Of a stretch of DNA of 13,179 nucleotides, positions 1 to 6,010 are shown piece by piece. Source of the stretch: Paludibacteraceae bacterium (GTDB taxonomy: Bacteria; Bacteroidota; Bacteroidia; Bacteroidales; Paludibacteraceae). The notes beneath the pieces are model-generated. The model saw only the letters and a program-made list of their open reading frames with translations, searched no databases and was not told the DNA's origin. How positions within the stretch are numbered: position 1 is the stretch's first letter; the number at the start of each line of letters is the position of its first letter. The position numbers and the translations under genes were made by a program. Location: NCBI GenBank assembly GCA_018055865.1, contig JAGPGR010000021.1:1-13179 (forward strand). The letters run 5' to 3'.

Positions 1-1
1 T

Positions 2-790
2 GCCATTGAAATGATATTGATTGACCATGCCAGCAGCGTGACAGTAGATCGCGACGGAAAACCTGTAACAATAGAAATTCCGAAAGATTTAACCCAGAGA
101 GCGTTGGCCTCCGAAAAAGGAGTAATGAGTTACAGGATGCCTTTTGTTATTGACACAGTCGTGTCGGGTTCTTTGGCTTCAAAGGCAGCATTAAAAGCCG
201 GCGACAGCCTCGTTGCCGTCAATGGGAAAAAGATTGACATGCAGCAGGAAGTGATACGAGAGTTTGCCAATTCCAAAGGAAAAAAGATTTCATTTGATTA
301 TTCCCGTCATGGAACTCTTTACAGAACGACTCTGACCATGGGAGCTGACGGAAAACTGGGAGTTGGATGGCGCAATTTTCTGCAAACGGAAAAAGTCAAA
401 TATGGATTTTTTGAAGCAATTCCGGCCGGTATCACTACCGGAGTTGAAAAATTGGTCGGATACGTGAAGCAATTCAAACTTGTATTTACCAAAGAAGGAG
501 CCAAATCCATCGGTAGCTTTGGGGCGCTCGGACAACTATTTCCACCAAGCTGGGATTGGCTCAGTTTCTGGGAACTTACAGCGCTCATATCCCTTATCCT
601 GGCTTTCATGAATTTCCTCCCTATTCCCGGATTGGATGGAGGTTACATCGTTTTTCTTATTTATGAGATGGTAACGGGTCGAAAACCAAGCGATAAATTT
701 ATGGAAGTGGCACAGATGATCGGAATGTCGCTGCTGATGCTTTTGTTTGTTTACGCCATCGGAAACGATATTTTCAGAGCCTTTAAATAA
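2..790 (+). CDS. rseP: RIP metalloprotease RseP (site-2 protease), 5'-truncated by the window
   Basis: This is the C-terminal part of an intramembrane zinc protease of family M50. The family cleaves membrane-bound anti-sigma factors in envelope stress signalling and clears remnant signal peptides. The frame is open to the window edge, so the true start and the HExxH zinc site lie upstream; the ATG at 11 is internal. Visible parts, counted from that ATG: a PDZ domain at about residues 42-115 (with the loop SGSLASKAALKAGDSLVAVN), then the hydrophobic C-terminal module with the M50 motif NFLPIPGLDGG at 201-211, whose Asp is the third zinc ligand in this family. A last hydrophobic segment spans about 235-252. 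The match to the family's C-terminal half is clear. The arsC-like gene follows after only 6 bases, so the two are probably co-transcribed. Confidence 0.93.
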   Translation, partial: AIEMILIDHASSVTVDRDGKPVTIEIPKDLTQRALASEKGVMSYRMPFVIDTVVSGSLASKAALKAGDSLVAVNGKKIDMQQEVIREFANSKGKKISFDYSRHGTLYRTTLTMGADGKLGVGWRNFLQTEKVKYGFFEAIPAGITTGVEKLVGYVKQFKLVFTKEGAKSIGSFGALGQLFPPSWDWLSFWELTALISLILAFMNFLPIPGLDGGYIVFLIYEMVTGRKPSDKFMEVAQMIGMSLLMLLFVYAIGNDIFRAFK

Positions 791-796
791 AACGAC

Positions 797-1168
797 ATGA
801 TCACAGTTTTATGTTATCCCAAATGCGGTACCTGCCGTAAAGCCGAAAAATGGCTGAAAGAAAACGGAATTGATTACAACTATCGTCCGATAAAAGAGCA
901 AAATCCGGATGTCGACGAATTAAAATCGTGGAAGGAAAAAAGCGGACTTCCAATCGGCAAGTGGTTTAACACCAGCGGATTGCTTTACAAGGAACAGAAT
1001 ATGAAGGATAAAGTGAAAATACTTCCTGAAGATGAACTGCTCAAAATTCTTGCTTCGGATGGCATGCTGGTAAAACGACCGGTTCTGCTTTTTGGCGACA
1101 AGGTTTTAGTCGGATTCAGGCAGGAAGAATGGGAAGAAACCCTGAAATCAGAGATAAATTACTTTTAA
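797..1168 (+). CDS. ArsC/Spx/YffB-family thioredoxin-fold protein with CxxC
   Basis: A 123-residue protein, the usual length for the ArsC-related family (ArsC, Spx, YffB). The N-terminal strand leads into YPKCGTCRKA, a CxxC pair at Cys10 and Cys13 followed by Arg14. The conserved Lys-Arg-Pro segment KRPVLLFGDKVLVGF lies near residues 92-106. E. coli-type ArsC has a single catalytic Cys in CGTS, whereas Spx and its relatives have CxxC, so a redox or regulatory role is at least as likely as arsenate reduction. No arsenic transporter or ArsR regulator is nearby, and the gene sits 6 bases after rseP, ahead of a terminator. Family membership is firm; whether it reduces arsenate, binds RNA polymerase like Spx, or does something else cannot be read from the sequence. 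Confidence 0.88.
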   Translation: MITVLCYPKCGTCRKAEKWLKENGIDYNYRPIKEQNPDVDELKSWKEKSGLPIGKWFNTSGLLYKEQNMKDKVKILPEDELLKILASDGMLVKRPVLLFGDKVLVGFRQEEWEETLKSEINYF

Positions 1169-1174
1169 TCAAGC

Positions 1175-1205
1175 AGCAGATTCGGATCGGGTCTGCTTTT
1201 TTTTT
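1175..1205 (+). terminator. Intrinsic terminator after rseP-arsC-like pair
   Basis: The arm AGCAGATTC (1175-1183) pairs with GGGTCTGCT (1189-1197), nine pairs with two G-T wobbles and a 5-base loop. An uninterrupted run of nine T (1197-1205) follows. It starts 6 bases after the stop codon at 1168, a good place to end the rseP transcript. Confidence 0.8.
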
Positions 1206-1260
1206 ACTTAAAAGTTCTTATTTTTTTTACCTGAAAAACAAAATTAGGTAATTTACGGAT

Positions 1261-1268
1261 TATATTTG
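1261..1268 (+). promoter_or_regulatory. Bacteroidota -7 box (TATATTTG) for the DUF2147 gene
   Basis: TATATTTG matches the Bacteroidota consensus TAnnTTTG exactly and lies 41 bases before the ATG at 1310, which leaves a leader of about 35 bases. I see no good TTTG -33 element at the expected distance; the upstream DNA is A/T-rich. It is the only promoter candidate between the terminator at 1205 and the gene. Confidence 0.6.
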
Positions 1269-1309
1269 CATCCAAAATACTTATAAACAAACAATTAAAA
1301 CCCACTCAA

Positions 1310-1747
1310 ATGAAAAAAACACTCCTCTCACTGTTTCTGCTTTTGTTTTTAGCTGTTACAGCTTCTGCTCAAGTAGATAAAATAGTTGGAAAATGGAAAA
1401 CAATTGACGATAAAGACGGTAGCGAAAAGTCAATTGTAAATATCTACAAAGCCTCTAACGGCAATTATTACGGTAAGGTTGAAAAATTATTCAAAGAACC
1501 GAATAAAAAATGCACGGAATGTGACGGTGAAAACAAAGGAAAACCCATAGTAGGGATGACTGTAATCAACAATATGGTTGAAAAAAACGGAACCCTGACA
1601 GGTGGAACCATCCTTGACCCTGCTACCGGAAAAGTGTATAAATGCAACATCAGTTTTGAGCCGAAAACCGGTAATCTCAAAGTGAGAGGCTCACTTGACA
1701 AAAAAGGGTTGATAGGCAGAAATCAGACATGGGTAAAAGGCTCATAA
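1310..1747 (+). CDS. Secreted DUF2147 family protein
   Basis: A 145-residue protein with a classical signal peptide: MKK, a Leu/Phe-rich core, and a likely cleavage after Ala-Ser-Ala near residue 20. The mature part fits DUF2147, a small domain common in Bacteroidota and Proteobacteria envelopes. Telling segments are IVGKWKTIDDKDG (25-37), SIVNIYKASNGNYYGKV (41-57), GKPIVGMTVI (77-86), ILDPATGKVYKCNI and the closing GRNQTW. Three cysteines remain after cleavage, a CTEC pair at 68 and 71 and one in YKCNI, so a disulfide is possible. The biochemical function of DUF2147 is not known to me. The gene stands alone, with its own -7 box upstream and a strong terminator downstream. The start is chosen because it puts the signal peptide at the N-terminus. 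Confidence 0.88.
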   Translation: MKKTLLSLFLLLFLAVTASAQVDKIVGKWKTIDDKDGSEKSIVNIYKASNGNYYGKVEKLFKEPNKKCTECDGENKGKPIVGMTVINNMVEKNGTLTGGTILDPATGKVYKCNISFEPKTGNLKVRGSLDKKGLIGRNQTWVKGS

Positions 1748-1761
1748 CCATAGATAAATTG

Positions 1762-1809
1762 AAAAAAATAACGGCGGAATTTCCATTCAGGGAATTCCGC
1801 CGTTTTTTT
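1762..1809. terminator. Bidirectional terminator between convergent DUF2147 and M81 genes
   Basis: ACGGCGGAATT (1771-1781) pairs perfectly with AATTCCGCCGT (1793-1803), eleven pairs rich in G/C at the base, and can extend by CC/GG with a bulge. Seven T (1803-1809) follow on the + strand. Seven A (1762-1768) precede the stem and give a T-run on the - strand. It lies 24 bases after the stop of the + gene and about 20 bases after the stop of the - gene, so it can serve both. Confidence 0.88.
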
Positions 1810-1829
1810 ACAGTTGCAATTTCTGAAAA

Positions 1830-3401
1830 CTAAATTTCAGTTTTCGAGGTTTCGCCGGCTGAGGGTACAAAGCGTGCTTTCAAATCAGGTGCAGCCATGT
1901 CTTTATCCAGCGGATACATGGGTCGTTGGATGTTTTTGTAAGGCAGGCGGGTCAAATCCTGATCCACACCACCCGGAGTGAGTGCCATAATCCATCCGCC
2001 ACGCATATCGTACAACTCTGGCACCAGATAACCTATTTTCACTACCAGAATATCTGTTTCACGTGGATTGAGTCCTACCTCTGTGAAATAGCTCTCGTAA
2101 TGATACGCTTTGCGTTTCGCGGTCACTATCACCGAAACGTTCCCGGTTTTTACAACTACAACGGTATTCCCGTCTTTTTCATCCTTTTCAATGGCTGTAA
2201 TGGTCCCTGCGATACGTACAGGCGGTGAATACCGATTATCCACCCGGGCACCCGCAGTGGCATCAATTTTTCCTCCGACTCCCGCTTCAACGGCTTTTTT
2301 CACAAATCCGGAGTCGGGAATAGAAGCATATATCACACTTTTGCCTGTGGCTGATTTAAATTCCGGCCGTTTCAGTATTTCGGTCAATGTCCAGGTTACA
2401 TCTCCTGCGCCTCCGGCAGTCGGATTGTCGCCCATATCGCTGATAATGAATGGTTTTTCTCGGCTTGCCAGTGCTTTCTCAATGCATTCGGGCAGGTATG
2501 CAGTCGGAGCCACAAACTCAAACTGATCACGCACATTCCAGAAATTTTCGGCCAGTTTTTCGGCTGCTTTTCCCACTGCTTCTTTGTCGTCGCCGTAAGC
2601 CATCACTACTGCATGATTTCTTGGTTCGTCAGCCCAGGGATACGACATCCAGATTGCTGCATCAATTACTTTGTCGCCATCCAGGACGGTTGGAATTTGT
2701 TCGTACAGACTTTTTGCCGGTTCAATGCGGGTACTGGTTTTTTCGCCCGGCAATAAAATCGGAACCCGTATCCAGGCTTTGTAAGCGGGTTTGCCTTTCC
2801 CGTTTTCCAGGCGGTCCAGCAAATTAATCAATGCCCGTTTTTTTGATATCATGGCGTCTTCGTGGGGTGCCATGCGATAGCAGGTTATCAAATCACTGTT
2901 TTGTGCCAGGCGGGACGATACACTGCCGTGCAAATCCATGGAAGTGGAAATAAGCACCTCATTTCCAATCACTTCGCGGATGCGTACAATAAAATCTCCC
3001 TCCGGATCTTCCAAATCCTGCACGCTCATGGCACCGTGAATGTCAAAAAATAATCCATCCAGCGGAAGCGATTTTTTAAGCATTTCAAGGGTCTGATTTA
3101 CCAGCTTTTCGTAAACATCCCGTTTCACAATGCCGCCGGGCATGGCATGAGTTCGCAGGGTTGGAAGCCACACAGCCCGGTCAGAAATTCCGGAATCGGG
3201 AACAAAAAAATTATAGTAAGAAAAAATACTGTCGCCCACACGTAGCGGAAAACCTGTCTCATCGGTTACAGCAGGCGAAAATGTGCTCGATTCAATAGCT
3301 ATTCCGGCAATGGCAACCCGCGGAAGATGCTTTTTGGAATTTGTGCAACTTGCTGAAAGAACTAAAATGGCACAAAGGCAAATGAAGGTTGTTTTTTTCA
3401 T
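1830..3401 (-). CDS. M81 family metallopeptidase (MlrC-like), probable lipoprotein
   Basis: A 523-residue member of the M81/MlrC family, named for the enzyme that hydrolyses linearised microcystin. The N-terminal DUF1485-type domain shows ESSTFSP (37-43), DIHGAM (120-125), SMDLHG (154-159) and APHED (178-182). Their Asp, His and Glu residues are the likely metal ligands. The C-terminal MlrC domain shows SDMGDNPTAGGAGD (321-334) and ends in the family tail RPMYPLD (493-499). All hallmark motifs are intact, so it is probably active. The N-terminus (MKK, hydrophobic core, then LSAS before Cys19) looks like a lipoprotein signal, although Ser rather than Leu stands at -3. This would place it in the envelope, while the founding MlrC is thought of as an intracellular enzyme. 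The substrate is unknown; a role in microcystin breakdown should not be assumed. It is transcribed alone from a divergent promoter. Confidence 0.88.
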   Translation of the reverse strand: MKKTTFICLCAILVLSASCTNSKKHLPRVAIAGIAIESSTFSPAVTDETGFPLRVGDSIFSYYNFFVPDSGISDRAVWLPTLRTHAMPGGIVKRDVYEKLVNQTLEMLKKSLPLDGLFFDIHGAMSVQDLEDPEGDFIVRIREVIGNEVLISTSMDLHGSVSSRLAQNSDLITCYRMAPHEDAMISKKRALINLLDRLENGKGKPAYKAWIRVPILLPGEKTSTRIEPAKSLYEQIPTVLDGDKVIDAAIWMSYPWADEPRNHAVVMAYGDDKEAVGKAAEKLAENFWNVRDQFEFVAPTAYLPECIEKALASREKPFIISDMGDNPTAGGAGDVTWTLTEILKRPEFKSATGKSVIYASIPDSGFVKKAVEAGVGGKIDATAGARVDNRYSPPVRIAGTITAIEKDEKDGNTVVVVKTGNVSVIVTAKRKAYHYESYFTEVGLNPRETDILVVKIGYLVPELYDMRGGWIMALTPGGVDQDLTRLPYKNIQRPMYPLDKDMAAPDLKARFVPSAGETSKTEI

Positions 3402-3422
3402 AGAATTGGATTTTTATTCATA

Positions 3423-3450
3423 CAAATATATGTAAATTATTTGTTTCAAA
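3423..3450 (-). promoter_or_regulatory. Promoter for the M81 gene
   Basis: Read on the - strand, TATATTTG (3430-3423) is an exact -7 box 21 bases upstream of the start codon. A TTTG -33-like element lies at 3450-3447, separated by 16 bases, which is slightly shorter than the usual spacing. The leader would be only about 15 bases. Confidence 0.55.
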
Positions 3451-3508
3451 ACGAAAAAAAGTCTGTTTTCCTGAGAAAATACGGATAATTAAATGTATCC
3501 AAATCAGT

Positions 3509-3518
3509 CTGCATGCAG
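3509..3518. repeat. Perfect 10-base palindrome in the divergent promoter region
   Basis: CTGCATGCAG is a perfect palindrome, centred about 25 bases upstream of the weak -7 box at 3536. A looser inverted repeat, GGATA (3483-3487) and TATCC (3496-3500), lies just before it. Between two divergent promoters these could be binding sites for a dimeric regulator, but a 10-base palindrome can arise by chance. Confidence 0.3.
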
Positions 3519-3535
3519 GATGTAAAAAAATGACT

Positions 3536-3543
3536 TATCTTTA
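3536..3543 (+). promoter_or_regulatory. Possible -7 box (TATCTTTA) for the sulfatase-maturase gene
   Basis: TATCTTTA differs from TAnnTTTG only at the last base. It would start transcription near 3550. That leaves a leader of about 50 bases for the ATG at 3600, but almost none for the ATG at 3555, which supports the downstream start. Confidence 0.38.
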
Positions 3544-3599
3544 CATTCTGATTGATGTCAAAAGAAACCATTGCTGAACTATTACCCAAGAATCCTGTT

Positions 3600-4835
3600 A
3601 TGTCCAAAACAATTGTTTTCAATCCGCTTTCGCTGCCAACATATGTGATGGCTAAAACAATCGGTTCCATGTGTAATCTGAATTGCAGTTATTGTTATTA
3701 CCTGGAAAAAGAAAAACTCTACCAGAATCGTAAGAAGCTGGAAATGAGCGACGAAATTCTCGAATTATTCACTCAAAGTTACATCGAAGCTCAACCGGTA
3801 AAAGAAGTACTTTTCACCTGGCATGGCGGTGAAACCATGCTCAGAGATATTTCATTTTACAAAAAAGCCTTACAACTTCAGAAAAAATACGGGCGGGGCC
3901 GACAAATTGACAACGTGCTGCAAACCAACGGTACAAGGCTGAATGATGAATGGTGCCGGTTTTTCAAAGACAATAATTTTTTGATTGGAATTTCCATCGA
4001 TGGCCCCGAGCATTGTCATGATGTTTATCGTATGAATAAAGGCGGAAAAGGAACATTTGCAGAAGTGATGAAAGGCATCGAACTGCTGCAGAAACACGAA
4101 GTGGAATTCAATACACTCTCTGTAATTAACGATTACAACGTTCAGTTTCCACTTGATGTATATCGTTTTTTCAAGGAAATCGGTAGCCGGTATATGCAGT
4201 TTGCGCCTATAGTGGAGCGGATTTCCGACGGGCGAACCGACGGGCTGAAGTTGCTCCCACCGGAGCAACATGTTGATTCTCAGCTTGCCCCCTGGACTGT
4301 TAATCCTGAAAAATTTGGGAAATTTTACATCGAAATTTTCGACGAATGGGTACGCTTCGATGTGAGTCAGTTTTATGTACAGCTTTTTGACGCCACACTC
4401 GCCAATTTGGTGGGAGCGCAGCCCGGGGTTTGTATTTTTTCGGAGACTTGCGGACACGCAGCAGCCATGGAATTCAACGGCGATGTGTATGCCTGCGATC
4501 ACTACGTTTTTCCGGAATTTAAACTGGGGAATGTGCGCAGCCAAACCATTTTTGAAATGATGTTTCTGGAAAAGCAACTTCAGTTTGGAGCCGACAAAAA
4601 AGAAAAACTGCCGCGACAATGTCTCGAATGTGATGTTCTTCGCTTTTGCCGCGGAGAATGTCCCAAAAACCGGATTGCACAAACTCCTGACGGCGAACCG
4701 GGTTTGAATTACCTGTGCGCAGGCTATAAAGCGTTTTTCAGACATGCGCTGCCCTATATGGAATTTATGGCAAATGAACTTCACAACAAGCGTCCGCCGG
4801 CCAACGTAATGTTTTTTGCAAGGGGAAAGTCGTGA
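3600..4835 (+). CDS. Anaerobic sulfatase-maturating enzyme (radical SAM/SPASM, anSME)
   Basis: A 411-residue radical SAM enzyme of the anSME type. The family oxidises a Cys or Ser of sulfatases to C-alpha-formylglycine, in the cytoplasm and without oxygen. The radical SAM motif CNLNCSYC has Cys25, 29 and 32; TWHGGET follows as the SAM-binding GGE motif. The SPASM domain has the eight cysteines expected for two auxiliary Fe-S clusters: 278, 284, 299, 341, 344, 350, 354 and 373. Asp300, in YACDHYV, corresponds to the proposed catalytic base of characterised anSMEs. I chose ATG 3600 because homologues begin just before PLxxPxYVM and because of the promoter position. An in-frame ATG at 3555 would add 15 residues. 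No sulfatase lies in this window, so its client is elsewhere or differs. The match is strong over the whole length. Confidence 0.92.
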   Translation: MSKTIVFNPLSLPTYVMAKTIGSMCNLNCSYCYYLEKEKLYQNRKKLEMSDEILELFTQSYIEAQPVKEVLFTWHGGETMLRDISFYKKALQLQKKYGRGRQIDNVLQTNGTRLNDEWCRFFKDNNFLIGISIDGPEHCHDVYRMNKGGKGTFAEVMKGIELLQKHEVEFNTLSVINDYNVQFPLDVYRFFKEIGSRYMQFAPIVERISDGRTDGLKLLPPEQHVDSQLAPWTVNPEKFGKFYIEIFDEWVRFDVSQFYVQLFDATLANLVGAQPGVCIFSETCGHAAAMEFNGDVYACDHYVFPEFKLGNVRSQTIFEMMFLEKQLQFGADKKEKLPRQCLECDVLRFCRGECPKNRIAQTPDGEPGLNYLCAGYKAFFRHALPYMEFMANELHNKRPPANVMFFARGKS

Positions 4836-4844
4836 GCGATTTTT

Positions 4845-5855
4845 TCAGGGAGAAGTGCAGTTTCTGCACATTTCAAACTGCTTGCGGTTTTCGAGCAGTT
4901 TTTTTCTGAATTGCATTGCATTTTCGCTGTGCCAGCACTCAGCAAAGGAATTTTCGTTCAGATTGCCAAAAACATACCGGCTGTCCTTGTCAAAGCAGCA
5001 GGGCAGCACATCGGCTGTGGAGGTTATTACAGCCCCTTCCCATAAACGTTTGCAGCGATTTCTCAAGAATTTTTTGATGTGATATTTTCCATCCGCTCGT
5101 AGTTCGTATCGGGCATATTTTTTAGTTATGGGAATCAATTCATGTCCGTTTTCAAAATCATAAAGTTGTGCAGATTTGAAGGTCAATTTGTCCACATTCC
5201 ACTCTTTTGCCAGCCTTTTCATTTCATCCAGCTGATGTTCGTTTGTTTTTAAAACTAAAAACTGTACTTCAATATACGGAGAGGCAGATTTTAATTCTTT
5301 CTTCCATTTTACAAGTGAATATATGGCATCGATTACTTTTTGTAGTTTTCCCCCCACGCGGTAAACTTCGTAGGTATCCTGAGTGGCTCCATCTACCGAA
5401 ATAATTAGTCTGTCGAGCCCGGAGAGGACAAGACTTTTCGCCAGATTGTCATCTATCAATTGCGAGTTGGTTGATGTGGCGGTGAGAATATTTTTGCTGC
5501 GTACGTACTGCACTATTTCTGTAAAATTCCTGTTCAGCAAAGGTTCGCCCTGGAAATAAAGAGTGGTGTACATTAATGTTGGAGCGAGTTCATCAATCAG
5601 CTTTTTGATAAGTGGTAAGTCAGCATGAATAGCTTTAACAGCTGTTTCTCGCATCCCAACCGGACACTCAGGGCAACGCAGGTTGCAGGCATTCACAGGT
5701 TCAATGGAGATAAACCGGGGCTTTACTTTCCATCGGGTCAAAATTCCAAATGCCGACAGCCTGTAGGAAAGAGCAAGCCGGCATGCATTCCACATCTTCA
5801 GCGGAGTGAAACTTGTCCTGAAAATACGGTACAGGTAGTGAAATTGATTTCTCAT
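4845..5855 (-). CDS. Radical SAM/SPASM domain protein of unknown function
   Basis: A 336-residue radical SAM protein. A basic, aromatic N-terminal stretch of about 45 residues precedes SIEPVNACNLRCPECPVG, with the cluster cysteines at 57, 61 and 64. FQGEPLLN replaces the usual GGEPLL and still fits the SAM-binding strand. SVDGAT is the usual later strand motif. The C-terminal SPASM-like part has a Cys in RNRCKRLWEG, a Cys pair in LPCCFD, GN(L)xxxSFAECWHS and the final CRNC three residues from the end, enough for one auxiliary cluster. SPASM proteins often modify peptides or proteins, but I cannot name a substrate and see no small precursor peptide or glycosyltransferase cluster beside it. It converges on the maturase gene with 9 bases between stop codons. 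A -7 box lies about 42 bases upstream of its ATG. I see no terminator for it. Confidence 0.88.
   Translation of the reverse strand: MRNQFHYLYRIFRTSFTPLKMWNACRLALSYRLSAFGILTRWKVKPRFISIEPVNACNLRCPECPVGMRETAVKAIHADLPLIKKLIDELAPTLMYTTLYFQGEPLLNRNFTEIVQYVRSKNILTATSTNSQLIDDNLAKSLVLSGLDRLIISVDGATQDTYEVYRVGGKLQKVIDAIYSLVKWKKELKSASPYIEVQFLVLKTNEHQLDEMKRLAKEWNVDKLTFKSAQLYDFENGHELIPITKKYARYELRADGKYHIKKFLRNRCKRLWEGAVITSTADVLPCCFDKDSRYVFGNLNENSFAECWHSENAMQFRKKLLENRKQFEMCRNCTSP
4875..4905 (+). terminator. Terminator of the maturase gene, inside the convergent SPASM gene
   Basis: AAACTGCTTG (4875-4884) pairs with CGAGCAGTTT (4892-4901), ten pairs with one G-T wobble and a 7-base loop. A run of seven T (4899-4905) ends it. 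It begins 40 bases after the maturase stop codon at 4835 and lies entirely within codons for about residues 317-327 of the - strand gene. No A-run precedes the stem, so it should work on the + strand only. Confidence 0.75.
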
Positions 5856-5896
5856 CTAATCCGAACGATCAATTGTAAATATTTATTATACTGACT

Positions 5897-5904
5897 CAAA
5901 AATA
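5897..5904 (-). promoter_or_regulatory. -7 box for the SPASM gene
   Basis: On the - strand 5904-5897 reads TATTTTTG, an exact TAnnTTTG. It lies about 42 bases upstream of the start codon at 5855. The nearest TTTG upstream (5922-5919) is only 14 bases away, too close for a normal -33 element, so the -33 part is uncertain. Confidence 0.45.
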
Positions 5905-5949
5905 TAAAAAACACCACGCAAAGTAAGTTAAAAATACAATTAAAAAGCG

Positions 5950-5957
5950 TATTTTTG
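5950..5957 (+). promoter_or_regulatory. -7 box for the TPR lipoprotein gene
   Basis: TATTTTTG matches TAnnTTTG and lies 53 bases before the ATG at 6011. No clear TTTG is found 17-23 bases upstream. Together with the box at 5897-5904 it makes a compact divergent promoter region, with about 45 bases between the two -7 elements. Confidence 0.55.
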
Positions 5958-6010
5958 CAGAAGAAAATCGAAAAAACTAACATAATCTTTCTCATTTATT
6001 TAAAATTACT

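Noticed and set aside
797..1168. An arsenic-resistance locus.
   Set aside because: No arsR, arsB, acr3 or arsA is present, and the active-site pattern CGTC is closer to Spx-like proteins than to arsenate reductase.
1926..3053. Several + strand open frames across the M81 gene.
   Set aside because: They lie opposite an intact, motif-complete M81 coding sequence and show no family features, signal or promoter of their own.
3552..3599. An N-terminal extension of the sulfatase maturase from TTG 3552 or ATG 3555.
   Set aside because: The added residues are not expected from the family, and the candidate promoter at 3536-3543 would leave almost no leader; ATG 3600 fits both better.
3870..4784. A long antisense open frame (about 300 codons) across the sulfatase-maturase gene on the - strand.
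   Set aside because: The + strand frame shows every conserved anSME motif over its whole length. The antisense product has no recognisable domain and is rich in Phe, His and Ile as expected from a mirror frame.
4855..4869. Perfect 6-pair hairpin GTGCAG-TTT-CTGCAC near the end of the SPASM gene.
   Set aside because: It is formed by the codons for the conserved CRNC motif and has no T-run; the real terminator candidate is the next hairpin at 4875-4905.
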